The position numbers were made by a program, and so were the translations under genes. From Medicago truncatula (lineage: Eukaryota > Streptophyta > Magnoliopsida > Fabales > Fabaceae): a stretch of DNA of 64,000 nucleotides. Location of the stretch: NCBI RefSeq assembly GCF_003473485.1, contig NC_053047.1, forward strand, positions 3,921,001 through 3,985,000, read 5' to 3'. Below, one piece after another: positions 43,994-56,862 of this stretch (positions are counted from its first letter, which is position 1; each line of letters begins with the position of its first letter). Under the pieces are notes generated by a model, which saw only the letters and a list, made by a program, of their open reading frames with translations, was not told the origin of the DNA and did no database searches.

Positions 43994-45355
43994 TGATAAG
44001 TGCTAGAAAGTTGTAATTTAAGTGATATATTTTAGGCACTTTTGTTACTTGTTTTGCAAGTTATTAAGGGAAAAGCCGAGAAATAAGTGATTATTGCCCT
44101 TTTACGCTTTATCTATCTTACTTCACCCATTTGTGCAGGATTCGAACTCAAGACATCAAGCAAAGAGAAGAAAATCGAGAAAAGTACAAAAAGGCAGAAA
44201 AAGGAGATCACTCGCCTCCAACTCGCCATGGCAAGCAGCAAAGGCGAGCAATTCCAGAATGCAACAAAGATCACACGCCACCAACTCGCAATGGCGAGTA
44301 GAAGGCGAGCTTACTCGCCATGGCGAATGGAAGGACTCGCGAGGCGAGTAAGGGCGGTTTAGCCTCTAAATGCTGACGTGGCACAAACCCAATGGGGAAG
44401 AAACTTCAACTCGCCATGGCGAATGAAGCAGCTCGCGAGGCGAGTGAAGGCAGACTCAGAATTCTATAAATAGCCCACTCAACCATTTCAGAAAAAGATA
44501 GTTTTTATATAGTTTTTTACTTAGTTTTTCTCTGAGTTTTTCACTTGTAATATTTCTAGAGAGAGAGATAGGGCTTGTTCTTCATAGAGTGAGAGTGATA
44601 GAGAGTGGATTCTTCATTCTTTGTTGAGAAATCACAAGTTGTAAATGAATCTTTCTCCTTCAATTCATTCTTGCAAGGCTTCCATGACAATGAGTAGCTA
44701 AATCTCCTTTGTTGGGATTAGAGGTACTTGATCTTAGCTTAACATGTAATCTTTTGATCTATAAATATATGGTTCTAGCATTTGATTTGATATTGATGTT
44801 ATTCTTGCACTTTAATCTTTATCTTTGATTTAATTGTGATTGAGAAATACTTTTGAATCTAGGTTTAGAAAAACCATCTATCAAAACATAGGTTCTAGAC
44901 ATGGAATCGATGTTTTGATAATCACTTTGTGTATCCAAACCTAAAGCTTTCTTAGCATTCAATAGATCGAGAAATCATCGATTGGACGATAAGATCGACT
45001 CTTGAATCATTCAATAGTTTGAGACATCGACGATTGAATGATACAATTGATTTCACAATATTGTTTGGACACGAATAGTGTTGTCGAGGGATACGTGATA
45101 ATATCAAAGAAAAGCTAGAATCCATGTATGATCATTAGGTTACGTGCGACGCTTGATCAAGGAACTCTAATCCTAACAAGTTTCACGCCCTATTAATCTC
45201 AATTTTATCGTTTGCAAATGAGTTACTAAAACAAACAACCAATTATCTTTTTAACTTGGAATGGTATTTGGTGTCGAACGGTCCGCGATATCGCACTAGT
45301 CCCTGAGGAGACGATATAAATACTTACAATTGTTTGATGCAAAAATACTACATCA
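43994..45355 (+). repeat. 3' LTR
   Basis: 1,362 bp, with the same sequence as the 5' LTR at every place compared and the same length. The target duplication TCTAG follows at 45356-45360. Confidence 0.93.
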
Positions 45356-48300
45356 TCTAGTAAGTTAAAATTAATCCATATTAACCTAATGCTAATCCAA
45401 ACTCAATTTGAGTATCCTAAGTGTTTGAAAAATTCATATAAATCCTCAAAAACCCTCCTCGATATAATTTTTTAGTTCCCTAAATGAGTTTGTTTATGAA
45501 TAGAAAATTAATCCCAATGCTCTCTTCTCTCAATGTCTTCTATTTCTTCCATTTCCTCATTCCTTTTTTTCCGAAATCCTCCCCTTCCGTCTAAACTCCT
45601 AAACAAAACCTAAACAAACCAAATAATAAACGCACATAATACGAGCCATAATATGTTCCCTCCTGTGTTTCAATACCATTGAGTTTATATATTATCTATT
45701 TCAGCTCCATTTGCTACGCTTGTACATATTATCTATTTAATATTTTTTTCGTTTTTAATAAATACGAGCCACAGTAAATATCATCCATGTAATTTTATTT
45801 TTTTTACTTTCTTTCTTTTCCCGAGAGTAAATCTATAAAGTTGCCAACAAGTTTAATGTAAGTGGTGTAGCTCCTGCTAATAGCCCATAGGTTTAGGCCA
45901 TTTTTGTTGTTTTACCTTTTTTTTATTTACTAATTAACATCTACTTTGATGCCTTGGACAAAATGACAGACAAAAATAGAATAAGAGTAGTTCATAAAAA
46001 ATTGTTCTCGATTAGCCAAAAGCCTAGCCCATCATGAATTAGGGTCCAATTATTAATCCTCTCCGCCTCAATGAAGACGCATAATGATTCGACGACTTAT
46101 AATGGCTATCATTGAGGGTATTCATGGGTCCATTCACAACGGCTTCCCACCATGGCCACACAACGGTCTCCTATATGCTCTGTAAAGAACTCTTGACAAG
46201 CTCACGAGGTATGTATCTCTCTAGCTTCACTCCACTCTTGCTCATATGCTGACTTGGGTGTCAGAGCACGCACCAGTAAGTACAACATACCCCTTCTCCT
46301 CAACGGGGTGGTGACCACCACTTTCTCTGAGCACCGCCATCAACGGCCGGAGCATCTACTTCCGTCGCTCCACCACCACTGTAAGTATCTTTATCCTCTT
46401 TGGATAAATTCTTCTGTTTGTTCTGAACAAAAATCATATGCAAAAATTATACTAGCATAATTGCACCCAAACAAATAATTCTCCAATTTGGTATTTGATG
46501 AAATTTTAATCAAAATTTACCAAGTCGGAGACTAAAAATCAATAGAATCTTGTTGTAATTAGTAAAAACAGATTTAACCAAATAAAAATTAGATAAAGAT
46601 CACAGATCACACTATCACATAAGAAATTTGAAAGAAGTGGCAAATCACACAGAAAGATATGTAATAGCTTGTGATGAGGCTGCACAAACGGTGATCTGCG
46701 CTTCTCTTCGGTGAACATTGGCGATGCTTTATCATGGTATCGATCTTAATCATTTTTTCTTTTTCTTTTGATCGGTTAAATTTTTTACAGACCTTAAATT
46801 TTTTCGATTGAGTATGAAATATGTGTTCTCTTTTTAAAAATTTAAATGAATGAATCATTTTGATTAAGAACTTGTCCATTTTGATTTTAATCATATTTGT
46901 GCTTCTTTTTACTACCTTAATAATTATGATAGTAAAAATACCAAAATTTAAGTTATACCATATGATGTCCCTGTAATGAATCTGCTCATAACTAGTTGAT
47001 AATTTGTTCCTTCTTTATGCATGTGTTGTCTATGAAGCACGGACACAGACACATGAACACTTATACGACAACGATAATAATTTAAAAAACACAATTCAAT
47101 GTAATCACATGTTTGGTGTCGTGTTGGTGACAAGCAATGACACATATCACAAATGACGGTGCTTTACAAAATGCATTGGTGTGAATGAATTAGGTTCATT
47201 TTGTTCTGAATGTTATATGTTATGATTAAAATTGAGAAATGATATTAATCAGTGTTATTAAATAACGGTTATAGTGGCGCTATTGCGCCATAGCATAGCG
47301 CAATTTGAACAAGATTATTTACTGGGTGATATGGACAAGATTCATGTTTCTTATTTTGCCTATTGGTCATTTTATACTGTCCTTGTACTCAAGTAGCTGG
47401 CAAAGAAATTTATGTGTTTCTGTCATGAACTCAAGTCACCGTATAATTTTTTTGACAGTAAAAGATGGAAGAGGTGCATTGGAATAATCACATTTCTTAA
47501 CCTTCAACATCAATGACGAGCACAAAGATATAAATAGTTACATTTTTTGTGTGTTTGTGATTGATTATGGATTGTCTTAGGGTAAAGTGAATTATCTAAC
47601 TGATAATATAAGTGTGAAGTTTGTTTTGTTGGCATGATGTTTATTAGTTCAGAAAATTAGTTTCTTTGTTTCTTTTGAACTTTTGAAATAGGTGAGAGAT
47701 TGTTATGTTTTTTAGTGTTTTTCCCTTTTTCTTATATTTCAAAATTTAAGTAGTCCCATATAGAATAGTTTTGAATCTTTATTTATAAATGTGTAACATC
47801 AAATTGTATACATATATTAAAGAGTAAACTTAACCTGAGTGCCCAGGATGAATGCATTATGCAAATACAATCCTCGGTTTGGGGTTTAGGTTAGTCTTTA
47901 TAGTTTGTTATATTTTTAATACTTATAATTACACTATATATATACTTTCTTAACTTATTAAAAAATAATAAACACACAATTTAACTTTATTTTATCTTTT
48001 GTTATAAAAATTAGTATGGATATCGTGTCAAACACGGGTTAGAATTTAGTCATATTTAAATGAGAGAATGTTATGATGTATCAAGTGTCGTTTACAGTCC
48101 AACATTGAAATGAAGAGTTATGGTCAAGAAACATATAAGTGAGAAAACTGTATACTTAACGCCTTAAAATATTGGGTGAAAATATGGTATCATTATGTTA
48201 GCCTGTAATTTCGACATACTCATTTAATGTAGTCAACGAGGGTTAAATTGTGTTCTTTCAAGAACTAAAAGGGTTATCTTCAACATGGAGAGTTCGACAC

Positions 48301-48538
48301 GGTCAGAAGTCTAGCACATAGAAGAGTTTAAGAGCTTCAGAATTCGACAAGAGGCGACGCATAGAGGAGATTGATCGAAGCCAAGCAGTTTCTATCGAAG
48401 GAAAAGAATTTGAATTCAAAAAAGCAACAGTTTTCCCATTGAAGACGTGGTGGACAGACAATTTTCGATTGTAGGAGTGCAGATCGTGGCAGTTAGCTTT
48501 TTCAGTCATTTTTACTATGTATAAATAGTAGTTTTTTA
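45356..48538. other. Patchwork of duplicated intergenic segments
   Basis: No intact gene. 45361-46650 shares scattered segments with 54.83-54.88 kb and 55.98-56.61 kb (AAGTTAATCCAAACTCAATT-like text, CTGCTAATAGCCCATAGGTT, ATAAGAAATTTG-AAGAAGTGGCAAAT). Between these, about 46050-46380 has gypsy-LTR-like text (GCTGACTTGGGTGTCAGAGC, then ACCCCTTCTCC). 46780-47440 is related to the RPS1 leader intron, and 47450-47840 to 54.06-54.47 kb. Confidence 0.6.
47030..47165. mobile_element. 'CTATGAAGCACC' MITE copy
   Basis: Starts CTATGAAGCACGGACACAGA and has the core AATGTAATCACATGTTTGGT, then GTCGTG. The right end (GACGGTGCTTTACA) is decayed. Confidence 0.65.
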
Positions 48539-49380
48539 GGCTTAATACATCGTTTGGTCCTTTAATTTAATTCCTTTTTTCAAAATGGTCCCATAACTTT
48601 AAAACGTCTCAATTTGGTCATTTATTTTTACCTCTGTTAATCAAGTTAGTCCTCTCCATTAAGTTTTTTGTTAAAACTGTTAACTCTTGCCACGTGTCAC
48701 TTAAAATTGATAATCAATGGATGGATTTAAAAAGCACACACTAGTCTACAATGGACTTGCAACATTTGATAATTTCTATCATCCCTCCCTCTCTCTAACT
48801 AGGCCAGGTCTCTTTTCTTCTCTCTCACTCCCTCTGCTTCCATGACAATCAATATCTGCAAAAAGACACACCCAATCTGCTATTCCCTCACATATTTTCT
48901 CTTTAACATTCAACATGCATCATTATCTTACTATTTTTGGGTTTTTATTTTTGAATTTTTCAATTTTCAATTTTCGGGTTTTTATTGTTGAGATTGATGA
49001 ATATGGAAGAGATAAACCATGATTGATGAAGATTCTAATGCTAAGGTTGTTGCTGTGAATTGTGATACGCCTGGGCCACTGTTAGTTGGACAGAAACGGG
49101 TTATCAAAGCTCCTGACATCATCAAAATTATACATGTTAAATAGTTTAAAAAGCAACCATTGAGTCCATTGTATATTTGTGAGTGCTTTTTAAATCCAAC
49201 CATTCATAATCAATCTTAAGTGACATGTGGTAAGAGTTAACGGTTTTAACAAAAAAGTTAACGGAGAGGACTAATTTGATTAACAGAAGTATAAATAAGG
49301 GACCAAATTGAGACGTTTTAAAGTTATGAGACCATTTTGAAAAAAGAATTAAATTAAGGGACCAAACGATGTATCAAGCC
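48539..49380. mobile_element. Mutator-like element with long TIRs (Pack-MULE-like), 842 bp
   Basis: The ends GGCTTAATACATCGTTTGGT and ACCAAACGATGTATCAAGCC begin terminal inverted repeats of about 210 bp. Landmarks on both sides are AAAACGTCTCAATTTGGTC and its complement, TTAACTCTTGCCAC and its complement, and TTTTTAAATCCA-like text. A 10-bp duplication TAGTTTTTTA flanks the element (48529-48538 and 49381-49390). Long TIRs plus a 9-10-bp duplication define Mutator-like elements. The interior is not transposase but gene-like sequence, including a CT-rich leader-like stretch (48775-48840) and a short coding-like frame (49019-49144). Confidence 0.88.
49019..49144 (+). pseudogene. Coding-like fragment captured inside the Mutator-like element
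   Basis: A 41-aa frame from ATG to TAG reads as ordinary plant coding sequence: MIDEDSNAKVVAVNCDTPGP, then LLVGQKRVIKAPDIIKI. The frame just before it (VEIDEYGRDKP) may be an earlier piece of the same source. I do not recognise the parent gene. No transposase motif is present. Confidence 0.5.
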
Positions 49381-49390
49381 TAGTTTTTTA

Positions 49391-50264
49391 TATGAAAAAT
49401 AGGCCGCAAATCACTTATAAAATTCTAACACTCGAAGTATCGACATTTAGAGAAAACAGTCATACAGAATGTAAGTAATCAGGTTTGTTGAACCACCTTT
49501 ACATTAATGCAATGCAATTTACCTTTTCTTTAAGTTTATGTGTTTAAGCTTTTAGCCCTTTTTTTTCTTACTTGCATTCTCTTTACTTTTCCCTATCGAG
49601 AGACATTTATTTTCTTACAAAATTTTGTCTTGTTCATAAGTAACCTATGAATATGATGAACATTCGAGCACTTTCTAGAAAAAGATTGCACAACATGTTC
49701 TAGGATTTCTGGTTTGATCATGCTTGTAGTAATCAAAATTATTCTTCTTGTTTACCAAAAACACCGGTAAACACATTCTTACTTGGATTATTGCTTTCTA
49801 TCCAACGGATCAATCCACAGAGTGTTGACTCTCCTAGATATCCCAACACTAGTGTAGTCCAGTTCCTCTTTATGGGGAAGCTCAAGTGGTTCTTGTTGGT
49901 TGATCACGGATGTGGAGAGTCTCATACTTAAGGAAGAGATGTTAATGTGTCAAGTGAGTTAAGGTTCCACATTAGATATAAGAGTGGATGTTGAGCAACA
50001 TATAAGTGATATGACCCTTATAACTAGCATGAATGACTTCCCTCAAAAAAAAAAAAAAAAAACTAGCATGAATGACTTAGGTTAATTTTGTTCGGTATCT
50101 ATGTCTATGTCAATTCTTCATAAGCATGAATGATTTAGGTTAGATTTGTTCTAAATGTTATTTTATGATTGGCATTGAGAAACAGTATTATCAAATATGT
50201 CCCGTTGTAATTTCATTTATAGGTCTCTGTTGAATGATTTTTTTCCTTCTTTCATCGTAACATA
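49391..50264. other. Intergenic DNA with duplicated text
   Basis: Contains an A run (about 50045-50062) splitting two copies of AACTAGCATGAATGACTT. About 50090-50235 is related to the RPS1 leader intron (GGCATTGAGAAACAGTATTA). No gene seen. Confidence 0.45.
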
Positions 50265-50591
50265 CTCCCTCCGTCTTAAATTATAAGTAAAAAAAACTCA
50301 TTTTCTTTATCTCAAATTATAAGCATAAAAGACCAACTTTAATCATATTTAATTATGTTTTTTCGAAAAATTATCTTTTCAAAGGGAAAATTAAATGCAA
50401 AGTGCATTCAATTTGCTCTCTTTTTCATTTTCTCTATAATCAACTACCAATGAAAATTGTTTTTACATCTTCCGATAAAACTTATTTCAAAGATAACACA
50501 AAAAACTATGTTACAAACTACTACTATGTTTTAGTTTTCTTAATAAGTGTGATTTTTATTTTTTTTTGCTTATAATATGGAACAGAAGGAG
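50265..50591. mobile_element. Stowaway-like MITE (327 bp)
   Basis: The left end CTCCCTCCGTCTTAAATTAT and right end ATAATATGGAACAGAAGGAG are inverted repeats, flanked by TA at 50263-50264 and 50592-50593. The subterminal word AAATTATAAG is duplicated just inside the left end. Confidence 0.8.
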
Positions 50592-50917
50592 TATTAGCCT
50601 GTTTGAAATACTTTCCAAAAACTCTTTTTTAATTTTTTAAAACTTGAAAATTAAAAACTTTTTTGCTAAACTATTTTTTAAAATTACAGTTTTGAAAACT
50701 ATTTTAAATTTTTTAATTTTGGGGACTAAAACTAAAACATATAAAAAGATAACTATTGTGAGAAGATGACTTTGAACATAAAGGCAAAGTTTTTATGTAT
50801 TTGCAAATTGCACATCAACATGACTCATGTCTAAGATCCCCATTTTTTTAACAATATTTCAAATCTGAATATTCCGTAGGATGCCTAATTGAAATTATAT
50901 TTATATATTGGCAAACT

Positions 50918-50921
<4 letters not shown>

Positions 50922-50972
<51 letters not shown>
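50922..50972. repeat. (AT)n microsatellite
   Basis: About 25 uninterrupted AT repeats. Confidence 0.97.
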
Positions 50973-50974
<2 letters not shown>

Positions 50975-53900
50975 GTTATATGTATGATCTAATTTCTACT
51001 TTATTTTTTATTCAATCAAAATTGTGACAATTGTTTTGCTAGAAAGCTTCCGCGTGGAAGAAGGAGAATAAACGTTGTTGCTAAATGCACATGACTTCTT
51101 CATTTTGAAACCATTCCACACAAATTTTGTCATATTTAGGGTTTAATTTTAATATCTATACCTTTTTATTTTAATCTTCACCCTCAAATTTCCAAAGGAA
51201 GAGGTGTCATCAGTAATTTGTTGTTTAATAGGTAAGTAAACAATAACTAAAATTGTTTTATGATTTCAGCTTCATTCATCCGAACAATTTCATTAACCAA
51301 AATATATTGCTTTTATTTTATGCTTATCTATTAAATTTGAACGAATATATTATGAGAAATGTTAGCAACACATATTTTAACATAAACATTTTTCAACACA
51401 CTCTCTTTAATTGGTTGAAATTTATATGGAATCCATCAAATTTATATGGGACCCACATAATTTGGTGAGATGAGACTCGTGTGAATTTTAACCAATCAAA
51501 GATAGTGTATTGAAAAGTGTGTGTTAAAATGTGTGTTGTTAATATTTCTCATATATTATATAGTAAATGCGATAAATAATTTACTTATTTACAAGCATAC
51601 TTTAGTTTAAACATGATTTTTCTCTACATGAAATATTGGGATAAAAACATGAACAATTTCAAAGTAGAAATATAAGAGAGAAGAAAGCACACTCTTTTGA
51701 GGGATTTGTTGGCAAGAATAGTTCTAATAGTATTTGAAAATTATTTGATTCCTTCAATTATTTTCCTACTTGTATCATAGACACCTTTTTGTGATTAAGA
51801 CTTATGATCAAACATTGACAAAATAGATTGCTTATGTAGGAAGTGGTGTTAAATTAGTTAATATCAATGGGGTGATATCATAGAAAACTAAATAAACTAA
51901 TAAAGGACATAAAGCTCAAATTTGTCCGTATTTGAATGACTTTGTCTCCTTCTTTGTTAGTTGATTGAAGTAGACTCCATAGATAGAATATACCTTAGTT
52001 TCTTTTTTATATATGTTAGTTTTTTCTTCTGGCATGAACAACTTCAGATTCTAGATAAGGGAAAATGAATTGAAAAATAAAAAATTATTTTTTATTTTCC
52101 AAGAAAAGAAACTCATGAATGAAGTTTTTTTTCTCCTATATTTTTTTAAGAAGTTAAATTAGTTCAACCAAATTGACATATGAGAGAGTCAAACTTAAGA
52201 CCTTAAAGAGAAGCACACTCCAAAGTTTCAAGTCAATAGTATCAAACCAACCCAAGCGAGTTTTTATCACCTATATTGAGGCTGGCTTTCAAAATTTTGA
52301 AGATATTCTAATCCTTAAACGCATTTGCAAGTTTATGATTTGAGACGATTACAAATGGCGGAGCCATACATCCTTAGAGTTAATGTGATTGACATTTGTT
52401 TTGCTTTTAGTCATTCTCCACTTAACTTGTAACTTTGTGTTGTATATGAAGAAAAAATATATATGAATCTAAGTGTTTGAAAAGTCATTGCCATTGAAAA
52501 AGAGAGTTTCTTGTAAGTTAAAGAATTCAAAACACAATAAGAATCACATTGTGTTTCTCACTTGCCTCAATCATCTATGACATGACTAGGGATGAAACAA
52601 AATATATACATGTGACGCATGTATGCATGGATAAAACTCAGTAGATACAAAGACAAGGTAGCTTAACGAGTATCTACGGATAAAATAACTGAATTTTGTG
52701 CATATTTGAAGCAAACACAAATGCCGTTTTTATCCAACATATACCTATCAGTTGGTCATGACCCGCGACAGTGAATATATATTTACATTTCTTATTTACT
52801 TCTCTATTTATATCCATGGACAAAATCCCTTTCAAAAATAATATTTACTTAAATCACGATCTTGAAATTCTAAAGTTTAAACTAGGCACTTATTTGGGAC
52901 AATAAATTAGGCAATAAGAATTTTGTGATGAAGCCTGTGGGAAAGAAGAAAAAAATAAGAGAGAGAGAAAAAAGTTTTGTAACAAACACCTTGTTAGACA
53001 AATCTTTTCACTCAAGATTTTACAACTTGAAAGTTTACCTTAATTTGTTTTACCTAGATAAATTTGATTTGCAAATTTATACGAGTTTATCTAAAATTAA
53101 TATAATAAGATTATTTAAAGAAACACAAAAATTTGTTCCTTTGAAAGTTTCTTTCATTTGAGTTTAATATTATAGGATGCTTTTGGTGATGCATTGAGAG
53201 TTGAAAATATTATGAGACAATAATATTATTAGTTTTTTTTTTTGAAGGAAATAATATTATTAGTTGATATCAATGTTATAATAAAATGAATACTAGTAAA
53301 CAGCAAAAAGGCCAAGTTTGTCTCATCTTAACCTCATTTCTAACATTCATTTTTTAATTGTTTTGCGTCTCATTTCAAGTAACAATGCAGTACGATTCAT
53401 CTTTTCATAAGTCACCATCATCCATTTTTATTTATTCATTCCTATTCTATTATTATTTTTGTCATTGTTATTAAAAAAACAATAGTAATATTAAAAGACT
53501 ACAATCATGCTTCTTCAGAGGTTTGCATTTGTTTTATTAAAGAAAATATTTGATTCCTTAAAGTCCAACCAAAAAATCAAATTGACACCAAATGGAGTAA
53601 ATGTTATGTTTTAATGAAAATATCAAAGTTTGAAAATAAAAAAGGGATTATGGACTTAAATATGTTGAGAATTTGTAAATGAAATCAGAGATAAAAAATA
53701 ATCAAATAATTTATCTCTTTCAAAAAAGAGAAATGTAACATTAGATGTGTAAAGAAAATTACAGTTAGATGTGTCAAATAGTTTAAGAGCATCAATTAAC
53801 AATATTTCATATTTTAAAGTTTAATGATTGTTTGTACGAAAAAATATATATAATTAATGTTTGTTATGTTGGTCCAAGAATGTCACGATCAAGAACGAAA

Positions 53901-54059
53901 ATCCCATAAAATGTTTGCACATTAAATTATTCTATAATCATGACTTATTCATCAATGAAAGCTTTGATGACGAAATTGCAAAAAGTTTTTGAAGAAAATG
54001 AGATTATTTTAAGTTTTTTAAGTAGGTTGAATTTGGAATGTTGTTTATGGTGGGACATG
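50973..54059. other. Intergenic DNA
   Basis: AT-rich. It contains one MITE (51354-51550) and a stretch (about 51040-51110 and 51830-51910) loosely matching 59.87-60.39 kb. The small open frame near 52925 is lysine-rich AT-biased text without a recognisable domain. No gene called. Confidence 0.45.
51354..51550. mobile_element. Small MITE with 9-bp target duplication (197 bp)
   Basis: The ends GAGAAATGTTAGCAACACAT and ATGTGTGTTGTTAATATTTC (ending CTC) are inverted repeats. The arms extend through TTTTCAACACACT and its partner to TTTAATTGGTTGAAATT, mirrored by AATTTTAACCAATCAAA. ATATATTAT flanks it on both sides (51345-51353 and 51551-51559), a Mutator- or hAT-sized duplication. Confidence 0.85.
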
Positions 54060-54313
54060 GTGGGGCATTGGAGTAACCGTGTTTCTTAGCATTCATCATC
54101 AATGACAAGCACAAAGATATAATATTAGTTACATTTATTTGTGTGTTTGTTTGTGGTTGATTGCAGATTGTTTTGAGATGAAAAGTGATTACACTAACAG
54201 TTAATGACTGTAAAAATCTTTAGTAAAAAAAAAATAAAATTGTGAAGATTTGTTTTGTTGGCATGATGTTAATTCATAAAAACTATTTTTCGATCACAAA
54301 ATAAAAATATTCA

Positions 54314-54344
<31 letters not shown>

Positions 54345-56610
54345 GAAATATGTGAGTTTGTTATGTTTTTTAGTGTTTTTCTTATATTTAAGTTAAGAAG
54401 TCCCACGTAAAATAGTTTAAAGAGTTTTTGAGTCTTTAAGTACTAATGTATAATATGTGTATGTAACTTGATGTGCAGTCAAAGTTTAATTGCAAAGAAT
54501 TGATGCAAGTAATCTTAGGTTTGCATGTCTTTTACTTTATCATGAATATCTACAATTTTTGATAAATAAACACGCGTAAGAATTCATAATCAATCACAAA
54601 GTTTGATCAATTGCAGAAAAGAAAGTCTCTAACCAGTTTATCTTTCTTTATAAATTAAAGCTAGCTTGTAACCTTGTACATCTCAACTTTTAAAACAACT
54701 CGTTTAACTTTATATGAATATCTACATGCTTCGGAGAACTTTTCTGTAAGTTAAGTATCAGAAACTTATTTTTAATTGAAAAGCACTCATTTCTTTTTTA
54801 ATGCCAAAAAAAAAAGCACTCACAAGATAGAAGCTAATCCAAATTAACATAAAGTTAATCCAAACTCAATTTAAGAGCTTCAATTACATTAACCAAACTT
54901 GAAATCATTGCTTATTCCTTACTATATCTTCAATCTATCAGAAAACAAACCCAACTCTATAGTAAACAGATAAACAAACGTGTATAAAATTTCATAATGA
55001 TCATGAAGTTTGATCAATTGTGTCTACAACTCTAAAAATAGAATGACTACTGTAACTTTTATATTATGCAATATTTATATAATTATCCAATATAAACTGA
55101 GATTAAATACCACAGTACATATTACAAATATACCTCTCCTCTCTGTTACACTTGATGTATTCTCTATTTTTATGAGCAGGGTCGGACCTTGGGGTGTGCA
55201 AAACGCTCAATGGAGTTGGGCCTCCCCAATGTATGAGCCTCAAAAAAAATTATAGCCCAGTAGTACTACTAAGTACTATCCCACTAATTGGGTCATCTTG
55301 CTTTTGGTGTTAGGTGAGTGTTTTTTTTGGAGGGTGGTTTGAAGTTCCTCATATATACGGTAGTGATCTTTACCTTTGGGTGTACCATATATATACGGCA
55401 CCTTGTATTTATCTCTTAAAAATATTAAGGCTTAATTGCACTTTTGGCCCCCTATCTTTTCAAAAGTTGCGATTTTGGCCCCCTAACTAATTAAAATACA
55501 AAACAACCCCCTATGTATTGGATCTTTGGCAGTTTTGGCCCCCAAGACCAATTTTGACTCGATCAACGCACACATGCATTTTTTTTTTGAATTATTTAAA
55601 AATTAATTTTTTTATTTTTGTAATTAAAAAAATAATTTTTTTATTTTTTAATTATTAAAAAAAGTATATTTTTTAATTAAAAAATTTAATTTTTATTTTT
55701 TAATTATTTAGAAAATATTTTTTATTAAAAAAATAAAAAATATTTTTTTATGTGGGTGTCACGTCAGCGACGACCAAGTCAAAATTGGTCTTGAGGGCCA
55801 AAACTACCAAAGATCCAATACATAGGGGGCTGTTTTGTATTTTAATTAATTAGGGGGGCCAAAATCACAACTTTTGGAAAGACAGAGGACCAAAAGTGCA
55901 ATTAAGCCAAATATTAAATAGAACATTATTCTTTAAAAAAAATACATTTTTATTTTATCATGGCCCTCTTATCACTTACGGAGCCTAGCCTCCAGATTTA
56001 TAGGATTATGAGTATGAGCCATAGTAAATATCTTCCATGTACTTCTTGTTTTTTACTTTCTTTCTTTTCCCAAGAGTAAATCTACAAAGTGCCAACAAGT
56101 TTAATATAGGCAATCATATTTATACAAGGTAAAATCCAAATATCAACCGTTGCTAGTTAAGCAGTCTAGTTCCTGCCAATAGCCCATAGGTTTTAGGCCA
56201 TTCTTGTTGTTTTACTTGTTGTCTTTACCAATAACAGATATATAGTATTGTGTCTTAACATCTCCTTTGGTACCTTTGACAAAATAACAAGCAATAATAG
56301 AATATGAGTAGATCATAAAAGATCATATGCATTAGTATTGGTACAATCGCGCCTAAATAAATAATTCTCCAATTTAGTATTATCATATGCATTAGTACTA
56401 GTATGATCGCACTTAAATAATTCTCCAATTTGATATTTTCATACGCATTTGTACCGGTATGATCCCACCTAAGTTAGAGACTAAACATTAATAGAATTTT
56501 GTTGTTATTACTAAAAAAAATTAAGCATGTTAAAATTAGATAAAGATCATAGATCACATAATTTAGTTTGTACCACATAAGAAATTTGGAAGAAGTGGCA
56601 AATGGTACTG
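54060..56610. repeat. Reference copy of the duplicated intergenic blocks
   Basis: This stretch upstream of the AP2/ERF gene contains, in one place, the segments found scattered at 34.43-35.21 kb, 45.36-46.65 kb and 47.45-47.84 kb. Landmarks are ATCAATGACAAGCACAAAGA, TTTGTTTTGTTGGCATGATG, AAGTTAAGAAGTCCCAC, GTTTGATCAATTGTGTCTAC and AATAGCCCATAGGTTTTAGG. It is interrupted by a T run (about 54316-54338) and a Mutator-like element (55429-55908). Confidence 0.65.
55429..55908. mobile_element. Mutator-like MITE (480 bp) with 9-bp target duplication
   Basis: The ends GGCTTAATTGCACTTTTGGC and CCAAAAGTGCAATTAAGCC are inverted. The arms extend through TTTTCAAAAGTTGCGATTTT and its partner, GTATTGGATCTTTGG and its partner, and ACCAATTTTGAC and its partner. 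The centre is nearly pure A/T. AAATATTAA occurs on both sides (55420-55428 and 55909-55917). No coding capacity. Confidence 0.88.
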
Positions 56611-56862
56611 ACAAGTTCAGGATTACAACACTAATGACAGAGAATATGATGAAATTATTCTCTTCACACATAAAACCTCACATCAGAAATCCATGTAATA
56701 CCAAGTCAAACAAGCTGCACCAATTACCAAGTCAAAGAAACTGCCAAATGTTTAGATATAGCAGCCTAAATTATAAACAAACAAGTGAATAAAACTAATT
56801 AGTATGACTTATTCAGCTTAAAAATTTAACTAGTTCTAAGGTTCACTCACTCTCCCTTCACA

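Larger units (their letters stand above)
37569..45355 (+). mobile_element. Non-autonomous Athila-like (Ty3/gypsy) LTR retrotransposon, 7.8 kb
   Basis: A complete element with two 1,362-bp LTRs that matched wherever compared (37569-38930 and 43994-45355), both beginning TGATAAGTGC and ending TACTACATCA. It is flanked by the 5-bp duplication TCTAG. A primer-binding site next to the left LTR fits tRNA-Asp, as in Athila/Tat elements, and a purine-rich tract precedes the right LTR. The inside has only two open frames (229 aa and 467 aa). No protease, reverse transcriptase, RNase H or integrase is present, so movement would need enzymes supplied by an autonomous relative. Matching LTRs and open frames point to a recent insertion. 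Short palindromes built on ACTCGCCATGGCGAGT punctuate the non-coding parts. Confidence 0.93.

Noticed and set aside
46050-46380. A gene fragment (GVRARTSKYNIPLLLNGVVT reading)
   Set aside because: The text matches the style of a gypsy LTR end (GACTTGGGTGTCAGAGC), so any protein reading is likely accidental.
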